A stretch of DNA of 64,000 bases from Mycolicibacterium peregrinum (GTDB lineage Bacteria; Actinomycetota; Actinomycetes; Mycobacteriales; Mycobacteriaceae), in assembly GCF_001665625.1 (NCBI RefSeq), contig NZ_LZSY01000102.1, positions 1 through 64,000 of the forward strand, in the 5' to 3' direction. This document shows positions 36,416 through 47,698 of the stretch, one piece after another (positions within the stretch are counted from its first letter, which is position 1; each line of letters opens with the position of its first letter). Position numbers and translations under genes: made by a program. Below the pieces are notes generated by a model. That model searched no databases. It was given only the letters and a program-made list of their open reading frames with translations, and was not told where the DNA came from.

Positions 36416-37906
36416 CTACCCGATCGCGGCGCGGACGGCGCCGGCGAATGCATCGCCACGCTGGCCGTAGCCGCTGAACTGATCGAAGGACGCGCCTGCC
36501 GGGGCCAGCAACACGGTGTCACCCGCGCCGGCCAACCCGCGGGCGGCATCCACGACCGCCGCCATGACCGCATCGGAGACCGGACGGTCCCCGACGTCGA
36601 TCACACGAGTCACATGATCACCAATAGACTCATTTGTCTCAAGCACCCCAGAATCCTCCCCCGCCACAACCTCGACGACGGGGACATCCGGGGCGTGTCG
36701 CGATAACGCATCGGCAACCATTTGCCGATCCCGCCCGATCAGCACCACAGCAACCAGGCGATTCGCCACGTGACGCACCAACTCGTCGACCGAAGCGCCC
36801 TTCAGCAAGCCCCCGGCGATCCACACCACCCGATCGAACGCGGTGATCGAGGCCTGCGCGGCATGTGGGTTGGTGGCCTTGGAATCGTCGACGTAGCGCA
36901 CCCCGTCGTCCTCCCCGACCAGCTCGGCACGATGCCTGCCAACCTGGAACGACGCCAACGCGGTGGCAATCGAAGCCGGCGCCACCTCGACGGCACGCGC
37001 CAGGGCCGCGGCGGCCAGCGCATCGAGCACACCGACCGGACCCGCCACCCTGATCGTCGCGGCATCAGCCAACTCGACGTCGTCGCCGAACGCACGGTCG
37101 ACGAGCTTGCCGTCCCGGACCCCGAGCTCACCGGCGGCCGGTTCGCCCAGCCGGAACCCGACCCGAACGGGCGCCCCGGCGGACGGCAGCAGACCGGCGG
37201 CCACCGGATCGTCGAGACCCACCACGGCCACCCGCCCGGCCAGTGCCCTGGCCTTGTCGGCGGCATAGCGGGCCATCGAACCGTGCCAGTCCAGGTGATC
37301 CTCGGCCACGTTGAGCACCACACCGGCGTCCGGGCGCAGCGAGGGTGCCCAGTGCAACTGAAAACTGGACAGCTCGACCGCCAGCAACTCCGCCGGCTGG
37401 TCCAGCACAGCCAGGACCGGGTCACCGATGTTGCCGCACAACAGGCTTCGGCGCCCATCGGCAAGCAGCATCTCGTGCAGCATCGAGGTCGTGGTGGTCT
37501 TGCCATTGGTACCGGTGACCACCAACCAACGCCGCGGCGGACCGTAGTGCCCCGCAGCGTCCAACCGCCAGGCAAGCTCCACGTCGCCCCAGATCGGTAC
37601 CCCGGCCTCGGCGGCAGCAGCCAGCACCGGAGCCGTGGGCGGGAATCCCGGGCTGGTCACCACCAGCGCGTAGCCGGAGATGGACGCGATGGCCCCGGCC
37701 GGATCGATCACGGCGGTGCCCTGCTCCGCGAGAACACGCAGCGCCTCGGCGTTGTCGTCGCACAGCGTCGCGGCCACGTTCAGCGGCGCCAACGCCGCCA
37801 GGACGGCACGTCCGGTCACCCCCGCACCGGTCACCAGCACCGGGGCACCCGGGGTCAGCAGCGACAGATCGTCGTCACCGCCGCGCCCGCCGGATGGGCC
37901 GGCCAC
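36416..37906 (-). CDS. murD: UDP-MurNAc-L-Ala-D-glutamate ligase
   Basis: MurD adds D-glutamate to UDP-MurNAc-L-Ala using ATP in the cytoplasm. Visible motifs are LVTGAGVTG at the N-terminus, the ATP loop GTNGKTT (about 132-138), and [12 protein letters not shown]. The GTG at 37906 lies 1 nt after the mraY stop and gives 496 aa, close to the family length. The longer open frame to 37963 would overlap mraY by 56 nt without homology. It is followed 5 nt later by ftsW. Confidence 0.95.
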   Translation of the reverse strand: MAGPSGGRGGDDDLSLLTPGAPVLVTGAGVTGRAVLAALAPLNVAATLCDDNAEALRVLAEQGTAVIDPAGAIASISGYALVVTSPGFPPTAPVLAAAAEAGVPIWGDVELAWRLDAAGHYGPPRRWLVVTGTNGKTTTTSMLHEMLLADGRRSLLCGNIGDPVLAVLDQPAELLAVELSSFQLHWAPSLRPDAGVVLNVAEDHLDWHGSMARYAADKARALAGRVAVVGLDDPVAAGLLPSAGAPVRVGFRLGEPAAGELGVRDGKLVDRAFGDDVELADAATIRVAGPVGVLDALAAAALARAVEVAPASIATALASFQVGRHRAELVGEDDGVRYVDDSKATNPHAAQASITAFDRVVWIAGGLLKGASVDELVRHVANRLVAVVLIGRDRQMVADALSRHAPDVPVVEVVAGEDSGVLETNESIGDHVTRVIDVGDRPVSDAVMAAVVDAARGLAGAGDTVLLAPAGASFDQFSGYGQRGDAFAGAVRAAIG

Positions 37907-37907
37907 G

Positions 37908-38987
37908 TCAGGCCCCGACAGCGGTGAGCCACTCGCTGTAGAACAGGGCCACACCCAGACCACAGGCGATCGCCGTCAGCAGCCAGAACCGGATGATGAC
38001 CGTGGTCTCCGCCCAGCCCACCAACTCGAAATGGTGGTGGAACGGTGCCATCCGGAACACGCGGCGGCCCGTCGTGCGGAACGCCAGGATCTGCACCACC
38101 ACCGAGGTCACCTCGGCCACGAACAGCGCACCCAGCACGACCGCGAGGATCTCGGTGCGGCTGGTCACCGACAGCCCGGCGATGATGCCACCCAGGGCGA
38201 GCGAGCCGGTGTCGCCCATGAAAATCTTGGCCGGTGCGGCGTTCCACCACAGGAAGCCGATACAGGCGCCCGCGGTCGCCGCCGCGATGATCGCCAGGTC
38301 CAGCGGGTCGCGCACGTTGTAGCAGCCCAGACCGGGCGCCGTGGCGCAGGCATTGCGGTACTGCCAGAACGTGATCAGGACGTAGGCCGCGGTCACCATC
38401 GCCATCGCGCCTGCCGCCAACCCGTCCAGGCCGTCGGTGAAGTTCACCGCGTTGGACCAGGCGCTGACGATCACGACGCAGAACAACACGAACACCCAGC
38501 CCGCCAGCGTCACCGTGGCGATCTCGCGAACATAGGACAGCTCAGGGCTGCCCGGAGTCAGGCCGTCACCGTTGCGGAACTGCAGGGCCAGCACGCCGAA
38601 CAGCACCGCGGCGGTCAGCTGGCCGACGGTCTTCGCGGTCTTGTTCAGGCCCAGGTTGCGCGAGCGCCGCAGCTTGATCAGGTCGTCGACGAAGCCGACG
38701 AGGCCGAGCATCGTGGCCAGCCCCAGCACCAACAGCCCCGAGGCCGACGGACCGTCACCGCCCAGGGCCACCCCGACCAGATGGGTGCCCAGGTAGCCCG
38801 CCCAGATGCCGGCCACGATCGCCACGCCGCCCATCGACGGCGTCCCGCGCTTCTTGGCGTGGCTGGCCGGGCCGTCCTCACGGATCTCATGTCCCAGCCC
38901 ACGCTTGGTGAACAGCCGGATCAGTGCCGGGGTGAGCAGGATCGAAACCGTCAGGGCGATACCGACGGCGATCAGGATGAGCTTCAT
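37908..38987 (-). CDS. mraY: Phospho-MurNAc-pentapeptide transferase (MraY/MurX)
   Basis: MraY moves phospho-MurNAc-pentapeptide from UDP to decaprenyl phosphate, making lipid I. The 359-aa protein has about ten transmembrane helices and the catalytic-site segments: Asp101-Asp102 in [19 protein letters not shown] (182-191) and [10 protein letters not shown] (258-267), plus a [13 protein letters not shown] HHH loop near the C-terminus. The ATG overlaps the murF stop as ATGA. It is the target of several nucleoside antibiotics in related bacteria. Confidence 0.97.
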   Translation of the reverse strand: MKLILIAVGIALTVSILLTPALIRLFTKRGLGHEIREDGPASHAKKRGTPSMGGVAIVAGIWAGYLGTHLVGVALGGDGPSASGLLVLGLATMLGLVGFVDDLIKLRRSRNLGLNKTAKTVGQLTAAVLFGVLALQFRNGDGLTPGSPELSYVREIATVTLAGWVFVLFCVVIVSAWSNAVNFTDGLDGLAAGAMAMVTAAYVLITFWQYRNACATAPGLGCYNVRDPLDLAIIAAATAGACIGFLWWNAAPAKIFMGDTGSLALGGIIAGLSVTSRTEILAVVLGALFVAEVTSVVVQILAFRTTGRRVFRMAPFHHHFELVGWAETTVIIRFWLLTAIACGLGVALFYSEWLTAVGA

Positions 38988-40525
38988 CGGTCGGCATTCC
39001 CCACTTCTGCCGCGACCAGCGCGTCGGCCAGCGCACCCAGCCCCACCGAGTTGGATGCCTTCACCAGCACCACATCCCCGGGCTGCAGCTCAGCCTGCAG
39101 CAAGGCCAGCGCAGCATCGGCGTCGTCGACCATCGTGGACTCAGATCCCCACGAACCCTCCATCACCGCGCCGTGGTGCATGGCGTTCATAGTCCTCCCG
39201 GTTCCGACGACGATTAACCGAGACACATCTAAGCGCACCGCGAACCGTCCGATGGCGTCGTGCTCGGTTATCGCGTCGTCACCAAGTTCGGCCATCTCGC
39301 CGAGCACCGCCCAGCTGCGGCGCTTTCCGTGCAGGTCAGCGGCGGGTTCACCCGCCTCGTCACCAGAGCCCTCACGGGCCATCCAGGCCAGCGCCTTCAG
39401 TCCGGCGCGCATCGAATCCGGATTGGCGTTGTAGGCGTCGTTGATCACCGTCACACCGTCGGCGCGGGTAGCGACCTGCATCCGGTTGCGCGAGACGGGG
39501 CCGGCGCCCGCCAGCGCCGTGGCCACCTGTTCCAGACCGGCCCCGCACTGCAGCGCGACCGCGGCCGCGCACAACGCGTTGCCGACCTGGTGATCGCCGT
39601 GCACCGCGAGCGCCACCTCGACGTGCCCGCCACCGGCGTGCAGCGTGAACCGCGGGCGCGCCAGACCATCGAGGGCGACCGGACCGGCCCACACGTCGAC
39701 CTCGGAACCGGGCTCACGCGAGACCCGCACCACACGGGCCGCGGTCTTGCCGGCCATGGCCGCCACCGCGGTGTCGTCGACGTTGAGGATCACCACGCCC
39801 GAGGCCGGAACAGCTTGCGGCAGCTCGGCTTTCGTGTTGGCGATGGCCTCGCGCGAACCGAACTCGCCGAGGTGGGCGGTGCCGACGTTGAGCACCACCG
39901 CGATCTGCGGCGGGGCGATCGCAGCCAGGGCGGCGATGTTGCCAGGATGCCGGGCCGACATCTCCAGGATCAGGTAATCGGTCTCGGGCGTGGCGCGCAA
40001 CACCGTCCAGGGATGGCCCAGTTCGTTGTTGAACGAGCCCGGCGGCGCGATGACCTGCCCCAGCGGGTCCAACACCGCGGCCAGCAGATCCTTGGTCGAG
40101 GTCTTGCCCGAGGATCCTGTCACCCCGATGATCGTCAGCCCACCGGCGACGAGCTCGGCCGCCACCGCCGCCGCAAGTTTGGCCAGGGCGGCCAGCACCG
40201 CCGCGCCGGAGCCGTCGGTGTCGAATTCCAAAGCGCCAGACGCGGCGTCGGCTGCCCCAGGCTCGGGCTTGACGACGATGGCGGGCACCCCGACGGGGCG
40301 CGCGGCCAGCACCGCCACGGCCCCGGCCGCCACCGCCGTCGCCGCGAAGTCATGGCCGTCGGAGCGGGCACCGGGCAGGGCCAGGAACAAGCCGCCGGGA
40401 GCCACCGCGCGGGAGTCGAATTCGACGGTGCCGGTGACCGCGGTGGCGGCCGCCTCTTCGGCGGTGATGTCGGCCAACTCACCGCCGACGATCTCGGCGA
40501 TCCTGGCGACAGTCATCTCGATCAC
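38984..40525 (-). CDS. murF: UDP-MurNAc-tripeptide-D-Ala-D-Ala ligase
   Basis: MurF adds D-Ala-D-Ala to complete the UDP-MurNAc-pentapeptide. The 513-aa protein has the substrate-recognition N-terminus ([12 protein letters not shown]), ATP loop GSSGKTS (137-143) and the MurF-type [11 protein letters not shown] segment. GTG at 40525 is the start and overlaps the murE TGA as GTGA; an in-frame ATG three codons later is an alternative. Its stop overlaps mraY. Confidence 0.96.
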   Translation of the reverse strand: MIEMTVARIAEIVGGELADITAEEAAATAVTGTVEFDSRAVAPGGLFLALPGARSDGHDFAATAVAAGAVAVLAARPVGVPAIVVKPEPGAADAASGALEFDTDGSGAAVLAALAKLAAAVAAELVAGGLTIIGVTGSSGKTSTKDLLAAVLDPLGQVIAPPGSFNNELGHPWTVLRATPETDYLILEMSARHPGNIAALAAIAPPQIAVVLNVGTAHLGEFGSREAIANTKAELPQAVPASGVVILNVDDTAVAAMAGKTAARVVRVSREPGSEVDVWAGPVALDGLARPRFTLHAGGGHVEVALAVHGDHQVGNALCAAAVALQCGAGLEQVATALAGAGPVSRNRMQVATRADGVTVINDAYNANPDSMRAGLKALAWMAREGSGDEAGEPAADLHGKRRSWAVLGEMAELGDDAITEHDAIGRFAVRLDVSRLIVVGTGRTMNAMHHGAVMEGSWGSESTMVDDADAALALLQAELQPGDVVLVKASNSVGLGALADALVAAEVGNADR

Positions 40526-42063
40526 GTGCCCGACTCCCCTTCCTTCAGTGCCTCCAACGCCGCCGCCAACTCGTCACGATCGTCGAACGGCCTGGTGTGG
40601 CCGCCTCCGGTCTGGCCGCTCTCGTGGCCCTTACCGGCGATCAGCACCGTGTCGCCGGGCCCGGCCCAGGCCACCGCACGCTCGATCGCCGCTCGCCGGT
40701 CGGCGACCTCCACGACCTCCGCATACGTCTGCGCCTCGGCGGCGCCGGCCATGATCGCCGCCCGGATCAGCGCGGGGTCCTCGTCGCGCGGGTTGTCATC
40801 GGTGACGACGACGAGGTCGGCCAGTTCGGCCGCCACTCGTCCCATCGGCGCACGCTTGCCCGTATCCCGATTGCCGCCGGCCCCGAACACCACCCCGATG
40901 CGGCCCGGACCCGACGCCCGCAGCGTCTCCAGCACCGCCTGCAGCGCACCGGGCTTGTGCGCGTAATCGACCAGCGCCAGGAACTCCTGTCCGCGGTCGA
41001 TCGGCTGCAGCCGCCCCGGCACGGTCGCCGCACGCAGCCCCGGCTCCGCCTGCTCGGGTGTCACGCCGGCCCCGTCCAGCAGCGCGACCGCCAGAGCCGC
41101 ATTGGCGATGTTGTAGGCACCGGTCAGCCCGATCCGCATCCGGTGGGCCACCCCGGCCGGGTCGACGAGGGTGAACTCCTGAGACCCGACGCCGACCGCC
41201 GAGACATCGCGCACCTGCCAGTCTGCAGCCGCGCCCGCGGCGCTCACCGTCGTCACCTTCTCGGCCCGACGGGCCATCGCCACACCCGCATCGTCATCGA
41301 CGCACACGACCGCCGCGCGGGCATGGTTGGGCGACTCGGGGTCGAACAGGCCGGCCTTGGCCTCGAAGTAGTCCTGCATCGTCGGATGGAAATCCAGGTG
41401 GTCGCGCGACAGATTGGTGAACCCGCCGAGCGCGAAGACGATTCCGTCGACGCGGCCCAGCGTCAGCGCATGGCTCGACACCTCCATCACCACGGTGTCG
41501 ACACCGCTTTCGACCATCAGCGCCAGCAGCGCCTGCAGATCCGGCGCCTCGGGCGTCGTCAGCGCGCTCGGCAGATCGCGGCCGGCGATGCGCACCCCCA
41601 CCGTGCCGATCAGCCCGGCCACCCGCCCGGCGGCCCGCAGACCGGCCTCGGCCAGATACGTCGTGGTGGTCTTGCCCGAGGTGCCGGTCACCCCGATGAC
41701 GGTCAGCCGCTCCGACGGACGTCCGTATACCTCGGCGGCCACCTCGCCGAGCACCGAACGAGGGTCGGGATGCACCAGGATCGGGACCTCGAGCGCGTTC
41801 AGTTCGGCGGCCCCGGCGGCGTCGGTGAGCACCGCCACCGCGCCGGCGGCAACCGCGTCGGCCGCATAGCGCGCACCGTGCACCGCCGAGCCCGGCAGCG
41901 CCGCGAACAGGTCCCCGGGCCGGGCGTCCTGGCCGCGCAGGGTCACTCCCGTCACCCGAAGTTCGGGCAACGGATTTCCGGTGGCGGATGCCGCTTGGAC
42001 CTGTTCGGCGAGCGGCACGAGGTATTGGCCGGCGGGACGGCTGGGACGCAGCTTCATGGCCAT
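40522..42063 (-). CDS. murE: UDP-MurNAc-dipeptide-meso-diaminopimelate ligase
   Basis: MurE adds the third stem residue. DNPR (423-426) in [10 protein letters not shown] is the hallmark of meso-diaminopimelate specificity, as expected for mycobacterial peptidoglycan. The ATP loop is GTSGKTT (127-133), and Lys236 in FEAKAGLF is the expected carbamylated lysine. The protein is 513 aa. A 52-nt gap separates it from pbpB, one of the few breaks in the cluster; in M. tuberculosis several unrelated genes occupy this place. Its stop overlaps murF by 4 nt. Confidence 0.96.
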   Translation of the reverse strand: MAMKLRPSRPAGQYLVPLAEQVQAASATGNPLPELRVTGVTLRGQDARPGDLFAALPGSAVHGARYAADAVAAGAVAVLTDAAGAAELNALEVPILVHPDPRSVLGEVAAEVYGRPSERLTVIGVTGTSGKTTTTYLAEAGLRAAGRVAGLIGTVGVRIAGRDLPSALTTPEAPDLQALLALMVESGVDTVVMEVSSHALTLGRVDGIVFALGGFTNLSRDHLDFHPTMQDYFEAKAGLFDPESPNHARAAVVCVDDDAGVAMARRAEKVTTVSAAGAAADWQVRDVSAVGVGSQEFTLVDPAGVAHRMRIGLTGAYNIANAALAVALLDGAGVTPEQAEPGLRAATVPGRLQPIDRGQEFLALVDYAHKPGALQAVLETLRASGPGRIGVVFGAGGNRDTGKRAPMGRVAAELADLVVVTDDNPRDEDPALIRAAIMAGAAEAQTYAEVVEVADRRAAIERAVAWAGPGDTVLIAGKGHESGQTGGGHTRPFDDRDELAAALEALKEGESGT

Positions 42064-42115
42064 GCCACAGTACCCATCTGCGGTCCGCCGACCGCACCAC
42101 CCACGACTATCGCGG

Positions 42116-44044
42116 TCAGGTCGCCTGCAGCGTCAACCGCGGCCCCGGATCGGCCGACAGCGGGACGTTGTGACGCTGCAGCAGCCATGAGGCGATGTTG
42201 TGGAACAGCGGCGCCGCCGAGGATCCCGGTGAGCCGTCCGCAGCTCGGTGCGGGGCGTCCATCATGATGCCGACGACGTAGCGAGGATCGTCCGCGGGCG
42301 CCATGCCTGCGAAGGTGATCCAGTAGACGTCGTCGTAGTAGCAGCCGCACGCCGGGTTGATCTGCTGCGCCGTACCGGTCTTGCCCGCGATCTGGTAGCC
42401 CTCGACCGCGGCCTGCGGGCCGGTGCCCTGCTGGTAGCCCATCGGATCGCGCTGCACGATGGCACGGAACATGTTGCGCACCGTACGGGCGGTCTCCGGC
42501 GTCACCACCCGAACCCCTTCGGGCCGTGGCTCATCGGTCCGGGTGCCGTCCGGCGCGATCGTGGACTTGATGATCCGCGGCGGGATGCGCACCCCGTCGT
42601 TGGCGATGGTCTGATACATCCCCGCCATCTGCAGCAGCGTCATCGAAAGACCCTGCCCGATGGGCAGGTTGGAGAACGAACTGCCCGACCACTGATCGAT
42701 GGGCGGCACCAGCCCCGAGCTCTCACCCGGCAGGCCGACGCCGGTGCGCTGCCCGAGCCCGAACCGGCGCACCATGTCGTAGAACCGATCCGGGCCGACG
42801 CGCTGGGCCAGCATCAGGGTGCCGACGTTCGACGACTTCCCGAACACGCCGGTCATCGTGTACGGCATCACGCCGTGGTTCCACGCGTCGCGGACCGTGA
42901 CCCCACCCATGTCGATCGAGCCTGGCACCTGCAGCACCTCGTCCGGGTTGGCCAGACCGTACTCGATCGCCGCCGAGGCGGTGATGATCTTGTTCACCGA
43001 ACCCGGCTCGAACGGCGAGGAGACCGGCAGGTTGCCCATCTGCCGGCTGTCCTGCCGCCCCAGATCCTGGCTCGGGTCGAACGTATTGTCGTTCGACATC
43101 GCCAGTACCTCACCGGACTTCGCGTCGAGCACGACAGCCGAGACATTCTTGGCACCCGAGGCGTCCTTGGCCTGCTGCACCTGCTGCTGGACGTAGTACT
43201 GGATGTCATCGTCGAGGGTCAGCTGCACCGTGGACCCGTTCACCGCGTCGTGCCGGTTGCGGTAGCTGCCCGGGATCACCACGCCGTCCGAGCCGCGGTC
43301 GTAGGTGACCGAACCGTCGGAACCTGCCAGCACCGCGTCGAGCGAATCCTCAAGTCCCAGTAGGCCGTGGCCGTCCCAGTCGATGCCGCCGACGATGTTG
43401 GCCGCCAGCGATCCACCCGGGTACTGGCGCAGGTCCTGGCGCTCGGCACCGACCTCGGGGAACTTGTCCATGATCGCGCTCGCGATCGCGGGGTCCACCG
43501 CGCGGGCCAGGTAGACGAAAGTCTCGTTGCTCCGCAGCTTCTTGAGCACGGTCTTGAAATCGGGCCGGTTGTCGAGCCGGGCGGCGATCTCCTTGGCGAT
43601 GTCGACGAGCCGGCGATCCGGATCCGGCGCCTCACTGGATTTGGCCTTGGCCTCGGCGAGCTGCTTGCGGACCCGGACCGGCTGGAACGTCAGCGCCTTG
43701 GCCTCGATGGTGAAAGCCAGCTTGTCGTCGTTGCGGTCGACGATGCTGCCCCGCATCGCCGGGTTCACATCGGTGACCTTGAGCTGACTGGCCGCCTCGG
43801 CACGCAGACCAGCCGCCCTGGGCACCTGGAGCGTGAACAACTGCACCGCCGCGATCACCAGCACCGCCAGCATGACCAGGTTGCCTGCGCGATGCCGGAA
43901 CACGAAAGACGAGCTGCGCAAACCTGTTTCGGGAGCGGCAACCCTGGTGCGGCGAGCTCCCGCCTCGTGCCCGGGTCCAGGCGAGGCCTTCTTGGCCCGC
44001 TGCTGCTTGGGCGTCTGGCCGCCGCGGCCCGGGCCGCGGCTCAT
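42116..44044 (-). CDS. pbpB: Septal transpeptidase PBP3-like (FtsI/PbpB)
   Basis: This class B penicillin-binding protein crosslinks septal peptidoglycan with FtsW. The 642-aa protein has a basic cytoplasmic N-terminus, one membrane helix (about 54-73), a dimerisation/pedestal domain and a transpeptidase domain. Catalytic Ser349 is in SVNK (349-352), SSN at 404-406 and KTG near residue 556. The ATG overlaps the FtsL-like gene's stop as ATGA. It lacks the C-terminal PASTA domains of some actinobacterial PBPs. Confidence 0.96.
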   Translation of the reverse strand: MSRGPGRGGQTPKQQRAKKASPGPGHEAGARRTRVAAPETGLRSSSFVFRHRAGNLVMLAVLVIAAVQLFTLQVPRAAGLRAEAASQLKVTDVNPAMRGSIVDRNDDKLAFTIEAKALTFQPVRVRKQLAEAKAKSSEAPDPDRRLVDIAKEIAARLDNRPDFKTVLKKLRSNETFVYLARAVDPAIASAIMDKFPEVGAERQDLRQYPGGSLAANIVGGIDWDGHGLLGLEDSLDAVLAGSDGSVTYDRGSDGVVIPGSYRNRHDAVNGSTVQLTLDDDIQYYVQQQVQQAKDASGAKNVSAVVLDAKSGEVLAMSNDNTFDPSQDLGRQDSRQMGNLPVSSPFEPGSVNKIITASAAIEYGLANPDEVLQVPGSIDMGGVTVRDAWNHGVMPYTMTGVFGKSSNVGTLMLAQRVGPDRFYDMVRRFGLGQRTGVGLPGESSGLVPPIDQWSGSSFSNLPIGQGLSMTLLQMAGMYQTIANDGVRIPPRIIKSTIAPDGTRTDEPRPEGVRVVTPETARTVRNMFRAIVQRDPMGYQQGTGPQAAVEGYQIAGKTGTAQQINPACGCYYDDVYWITFAGMAPADDPRYVVGIMMDAPHRAADGSPGSSAAPLFHNIASWLLQRHNVPLSADPGPRLTLQAT

Positions 44045-45213
44045 GCGGCCGGTGCCTGAGCGTTCACGGCAGCAGCCGGGATGTGCGCCGCCGGCGCCAC
44101 CGGCGGGCTGAACTGCTCCACCGGGGTGACCGGGCCCGGAGCTGCCAGTGTCTGCGCGACAGGCGCAGGCATGACAGGCGCAGGTGCGGGCGGTGCGGGC
44201 GCGGCCAGTGCAGGCGCGGCCGGTCCGGGTGCGGTCGGCACACCCGGCACGTGCGTCGGCTCGGGGGCCAGTTGCGGTGCGAGCTGTGCGGGGTCAACCG
44301 GCGCGGGCGCGGCCAACGGGGCAGGCGCCGGAGCGGCCAGCACCTCCGGTGCCGGTCCCGGCAGGACCGGCCCGGGCACCGGAGGAACGGCACCCGGCGC
44401 CCCATGGGGCGCATCGACCTGAGGGACCGGAATGCCCGGTACGCCAAGAGCACCCGGACGCGGCGCCCGCACCGTCAGCTCGCGCGGATCAACGACCCGC
44501 GGGGCCGGGGGCGCGGGCGGAGCCGGCGGGGCCTCCTCGGGCAGCGGCGTGTTCAACGGGGGCGGCGGCACGCCTTCGGCAGGCTTGGGAGTGCCGACGA
44601 CGGTCCAGTTGCCTGCGGCATCCTGCACCAGGTGTGCGGTATCGCGCGATGGGATCATGCCCAGATTGCGGGCGGATTCGGCCAGCGCCGGAGCCGCCTG
44701 CGCTTCGAGCACATCGCGCTCCAGCGCCTCTTTCTGTTGCATCAGACCCTCATTGACCTGGCGGGCGTGACCCAACTGGTAGGACCGCTCAGCCGAACCG
44801 GTCGACAGCCACAGCGTGACCGCGAGCCCCAGACCCAGCGCCGCGATCACCAGCACGACGAACGGGACCCGGGAGATCAGGACACGTGGATTCAGCTCGA
44901 TCGAGGCCAGCCGTACCAGCAGACGCTCCCGCAGGCGGACCCGCAGTGGCGGACGGACAACCTTGGGAGCCTTCGCTTTACGAGCCTTCGCCCGGGCCTT
45001 TGCCTGGCTGGCGCTCTTGGGGCGGGCCGGACGCGTACCCGGCCGTTGAATCGGGCCGGCACTCGACGCCGGACGCGCGGGCCGCTGTTCGGAACCCGGC
45101 CGACGCTTGCGCGGCGGGGCCTGCTCGGTGCGCCGCCCGCCACCTCGCGCGGGTTGACGCACCGGACGCCTGCGGTCTGCCTCGCGCAGCTGCTCGGGTC
45201 GCTTGACCTTCAT
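44041..45213 (-). CDS. FtsL-like, Pro/Ala-rich membrane protein (Rv2164c-like)
   Basis: A 390-aa bitopic protein in the place of ftsL between rsmH and pbpB. A very basic cytoplasmic region (about 1-108) precedes one membrane helix (about 113-138), a short FtsL-like coiled coil ([18 protein letters not shown]) and then ~190 residues very rich in Pro and Ala, outside the membrane. FtsL proteins bind FtsQ/DivIC-type partners to activate septal synthesis. The first two-thirds fit that role; the proline-rich tail is a mycobacterial addition of unknown function. It overlaps rsmH and pbpB by 4 nt each. Confidence 0.88.
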   Translation of the reverse strand: MKVKRPEQLREADRRRPVRQPARGGGRRTEQAPPRKRRPGSEQRPARPASSAGPIQRPGTRPARPKSASQAKARAKARKAKAPKVVRPPLRVRLRERLLVRLASIELNPRVLISRVPFVVLVIAALGLGLAVTLWLSTGSAERSYQLGHARQVNEGLMQQKEALERDVLEAQAAPALAESARNLGMIPSRDTAHLVQDAAGNWTVVGTPKPAEGVPPPPLNTPLPEEAPPAPPAPPAPRVVDPRELTVRAPRPGALGVPGIPVPQVDAPHGAPGAVPPVPGPVLPGPAPEVLAAPAPAPLAAPAPVDPAQLAPQLAPEPTHVPGVPTAPGPAAPALAAPAPPAPAPVMPAPVAQTLAAPGPVTPVEQFSPPVAPAAHIPAAAVNAQAPAA

Positions 45214-46397
45214 GAGTTGCCCCCTTCCCCAACCTTCTCCAGTGCCCGCAGCCGCACCGGAGCGCTACGCGGATTGCGATCGATCTCGACTTGGCGGGCC
45301 TTCTCGGCGCCGCGGGTCAGCGTGACGAATTCGGGTTCATGGCCGGGTAATTCGATGGGCAGGCCAGGAGGGGTCCGCGAGGCGGTGGCCGCGGCAAACG
45401 CCTGCTTGACGATCCGGTCCTCGAGCGACTGATAGGACATGACCACGATCCGTCCGCCGTCGGTCAGCGCGGCAAGCGCAGCAGGCAGGGCGGCGCGCAG
45501 CGAATCCAATTCGCCGTTGACCGCCACCCGCAGCGCCTGGAATGTCCGCTTTCCCGGATGCCCCCCGGTACGACGAGCCGGCGCCGGGATCGCCTCGTAG
45601 AGCAGCTCGACCAGTTCACCGGTTGTCGAAAACGGTTGCTGCGCCCGGCGTTTGACGACCTTGTCGGCTATCCGGCCGGCGAAGCGCTCTTCGCCGAAGT
45701 CGCGCAGAATGCGTGCGATCGACTTGGCGTCGTAGGTGTTGAGGATGTCCGCGGCCGTCAACGGGGCGTCGGGATCCATTCGCATGTCCAGCGGCGCATC
45801 GGCCGAGTAGGAGAAGCCGCGTTCGGTCTGATCGAGCTGCATGGAGGACACACCGAGGTCGAACAGCACGCCGTCGATCTGGGTGAATCCGGAATCCGCG
45901 ATCGCCCCGGCGATTCCGTCATAGCGGGTCCGCACGGGCCGCATCCGGTCACCGAACGGAGCCAGTCGGGCACCGGCGATGCCGAGCGCGTTGGGGTCAC
46001 GGTCCAGGCCGATCACCTGCAGACCCGGGAAGTCGGTGAGAAAGCGCTCGGAGTGCCCGCCCGCGCCGAGCGTTGCGTCCACCAGCACAGCGCCCGTGCC
46101 GTCGTCGCGGTGACGGGTGAGCGCGGGGGCCAGCAGCTCGACGCAGCGGTCGAGCAGAACCGGAATGTGACCGTGGCCCTCGGAGTCGGACTGATCTGGG
46201 GAATCTGGCACCGCTGAAACACCTCCGCTCGGAATGGCCCCTGCACCGGGGTCTCTGTCCGAATTCACGGACCTGGCGTTGGGGAAGTACGCCAGGGCCA
46301 ATTCGGGCAGAGGCCTCGTTGCACGGGCTAAGTCCAGACCGGCCGCCGGTTGACCGGCTGTGTCAGCGGCACCATCACAGAACGTCGCGAGTGTCAT
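45210..46397 (-). CDS. rsmH: 16S rRNA m4C1402 methyltransferase RsmH (MraW)
   Basis: RsmH methylates N4 of cytidine 1402 in 16S rRNA. The 395-aa protein has [13 protein letters not shown], the S-adenosylmethionine loop [12 protein letters not shown] (107-118), [11 protein letters not shown] and [13 protein letters not shown]. The ~75-residue N-terminal extension includes LALYFPNAR-like sequence ([11 protein letters not shown]), which I recall from the M. tuberculosis protein, so the extension seems real. The ATG at 46397 overlaps mraZ by 23 nt and is the least certain boundary; no ATG or GTG is evident in frame between it and that conserved part. Its stop overlaps the FtsL-like gene. Confidence 0.92.
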   Translation of the reverse strand: MTLATFCDGAADTAGQPAAGLDLARATRPLPELALAYFPNARSVNSDRDPGAGAIPSGGVSAVPDSPDQSDSEGHGHIPVLLDRCVELLAPALTRHRDDGTGAVLVDATLGAGGHSERFLTDFPGLQVIGLDRDPNALGIAGARLAPFGDRMRPVRTRYDGIAGAIADSGFTQIDGVLFDLGVSSMQLDQTERGFSYSADAPLDMRMDPDAPLTAADILNTYDAKSIARILRDFGEERFAGRIADKVVKRRAQQPFSTTGELVELLYEAIPAPARRTGGHPGKRTFQALRVAVNGELDSLRAALPAALAALTDGGRIVVMSYQSLEDRIVKQAFAAATASRTPPGLPIELPGHEPEFVTLTRGAEKARQVEIDRNPRSAPVRLRALEKVGEGGNS

Positions 46398-46803
46398 CAG
46401 TGGCCGCGGAGAAGTTTTCTTCGTGGGTCTGCTGGTACTCCTGCCACGCGTCGGCGTCCCAGATCTCCAGGTAATCGACCGACCCGATCACCACGCATTC
46501 CTTGGACAGGTTTGCGTAGCGACGGTGATCCGCCGACAGGGTGATCCGACCCTGGCCGTCCGGACGCTGCTCGTCCGCGGCCGCGGCGAAAACCCGCAAC
46601 TGCGCACGACGCTCCGGATGCGCCTTGGCCTCTTCGACCGCTTTGCGTGCACGTTCCTCGAACTCGTCCCGCGGGTACACGGCCAGGCTGTGATCTTGAC
46701 TCTTCGTGACCATCAACCCTCCTGCCAGTACGTCGCGGAACTTGGCGGGCAGTGTGAGCCGCCCCTTGTCGTCGAGCTTGGGCGTGTAGGTACCCAGAAA
46801 CAT
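46375..46803 (-). CDS. mraZ: Transcriptional regulator MraZ
   Basis: MraZ is a ring-forming, AbrB-like DNA-binding protein that controls its own operon and the division cluster. The 142-aa protein has two swapped-hairpin repeats with the signature [14 protein letters not shown] near residue 11 and [13 protein letters not shown] near 82. The ATG at 46803 has a GGGAGGTG site 6 nt upstream and fits the family length; the longer open frame is not supported. Three phased GTGG(G/C)G boxes lie about 100-120 nt upstream, its likely operator. Confidence 0.96.
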   Translation of the reverse strand: MFLGTYTPKLDDKGRLTLPAKFRDVLAGGLMVTKSQDHSLAVYPRDEFEERARKAVEEAKAHPERRAQLRVFAAAADEQRPDGQGRITLSADHRRYANLSKECVVIGSVDYLEIWDADAWQEYQQTHEENFSAATDDTRDVL

Positions 46804-46900
46804 CTGGACACCTCCCGCCACCCGGTTCGGATCCCGAGACGCTTGCGAGATCCAGGCCAGGCCTTCTGCCCTCCGAACGGGGTTCCGTTTCCCCGTTGGC

Positions 46901-46926
46901 CGCCACTTTACCCCACGATCCCCCAC
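46901..46926 (-). promoter_or_regulatory. Three 10-bp-phased MraZ boxes
   Basis: Read on the minus strand, GTGGGG (46926-46921), GTGGGG (46916-46911) and GTGGCG (46906-46901) repeat at exact 10-bp spacing. MraZ is known to bind three direct repeats of this kind (TGGGN with 5-nt spacers, or AAAGTG-type) before mraZ. They lie about 100-120 nt upstream of the mraZ start. Further upstream, G-tracts recur on this strand out to about 47130. Elsewhere the 446-nt intergenic region holds a hairpin (47036-47055) and a terminator (47200-47232). Confidence 0.7.
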
Positions 46927-47035
46927 TTTGCTCCATTTAGTTGGGCAAGTTTGGGCGGTCCCCCCACCTGATCCCCCCAGAACTGCCCCCTGAGCGCAGC
47001 TCGGCGCCCCACCGAAGCCCACAGAAACAGAGAAA

Positions 47036-47055
47036 CCGCAGGTGAAGACCTGCGG
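47036..47055. repeat. Perfect 8-bp hairpin in the mraZ upstream region
   Basis: CCGCAGGT-GAAG-ACCTGCGG forms a perfect 8-bp stem with a 4-nt loop, about 235 nt upstream of mraZ. There is no T-run, so it is unlikely to be an intrinsic terminator. It may be a regulator site or part of a transcript leader. Confidence 0.4.
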
Positions 47056-47199
47056 CGCGAAGGTGGGGGGTTGTGGGGCGGAATTCCCTGAGAATCTGCC
47101 GATCTCCCCCACACCGCCCCACCACCGGGAGCGGGGCACCTACTCCGGCGTGTCGCTGGGCCGCCGTCTGCACCCGACGGGGAGGCAGGAAAGGCACAC

Positions 47200-47232
47200 A
47201 AAAAAGGGGGCAACCCCTTACGGGCTGCCCCC
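47200..47232 (-). terminator. Intrinsic terminator of the DUF3040 gene
   Basis: On the minus strand an 11-bp stem (GGGGGCAGCCC pairing with GGGTTGCCCCC, one G-T pair, 5-nt loop, 47232-47206) is followed directly by six T residues (47205-47200). It lies 18 nt after the stop codon of the DUF3040 gene. This is a classical rho-independent terminator, uncommon in mycobacteria, and it insulates the mraZ promoter from upstream transcription. Confidence 0.8.
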
Positions 47233-47249
47233 TGACTCAGTCAGACGGT

Positions 47250-47654
47250 TCAGTCGTCGAACCGGCGCCGGAACCGGTCTTCCATCCGAGTGGTGAACGA
47301 GCCGCCGCCGCGCTGACGACGCTGCCGCGGCGCACTGCCGGAACCCTGGGCCGCACGCCCGGGACCGCCGGTCACGCGCGGGCCGGTGACGGCGAACACG
47401 ACGCCGGCGAACATCGCGACGAAGCCGAACACCGACAACACCGGGAAACCACCGAGCCACAGCGATTTCACCGCGACACCGACTACCAACAACGCCAGGC
47501 CGAGGACGAACAACAACGCGCCCTGAAGCCTGCGCCGAGCCGATGGCGCGCGCAAGGTCCCACCACGAACGCTCGAGGCGAACTTGGGATCCTCGGCATA
47601 CAGCGCGCTCTCGATCTGATCGAGCATGCGCTGCTCATGATCGGAGAGTGGCAT
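47250..47654 (-). CDS. DUF3040 small membrane protein (Rv2169c-like)
   Basis: A 134-aa DUF3040 protein. The cytoplasmic start MPLSDHEQRMLDQIE is the family hallmark. Two membrane helices follow (about 44-61 and 70-90), then a basic Gly/Arg-rich tail. The function is unknown. The ATG at 47654 has a strong AAGGAGGG site; the frame extending upstream to 47708 runs through a palindrome and is not supported. It is a single-gene unit, bounded by its own terminator and divergent from the acetyltransferase gene. Confidence 0.9.
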   Translation of the reverse strand: MPLSDHEQRMLDQIESALYAEDPKFASSVRGGTLRAPSARRRLQGALLFVLGLALLVVGVAVKSLWLGGFPVLSVFGFVAMFAGVVFAVTGPRVTGGPGRAAQGSGSAPRQRRQRGGGSFTTRMEDRFRRRFDD

Positions 47655-47698
47655 TCGTCCCTCCTTGCCGACGCCGCCGTCGCTCTTCAAGATTTCAC

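Noticed and set aside
44041..45213. PE/PPE-type surface protein
   Set aside because: The Pro/Ala richness is suggestive, but no PE or PPE N-terminal domain is present; the single helix, coiled coil and position mark an FtsL-like protein.
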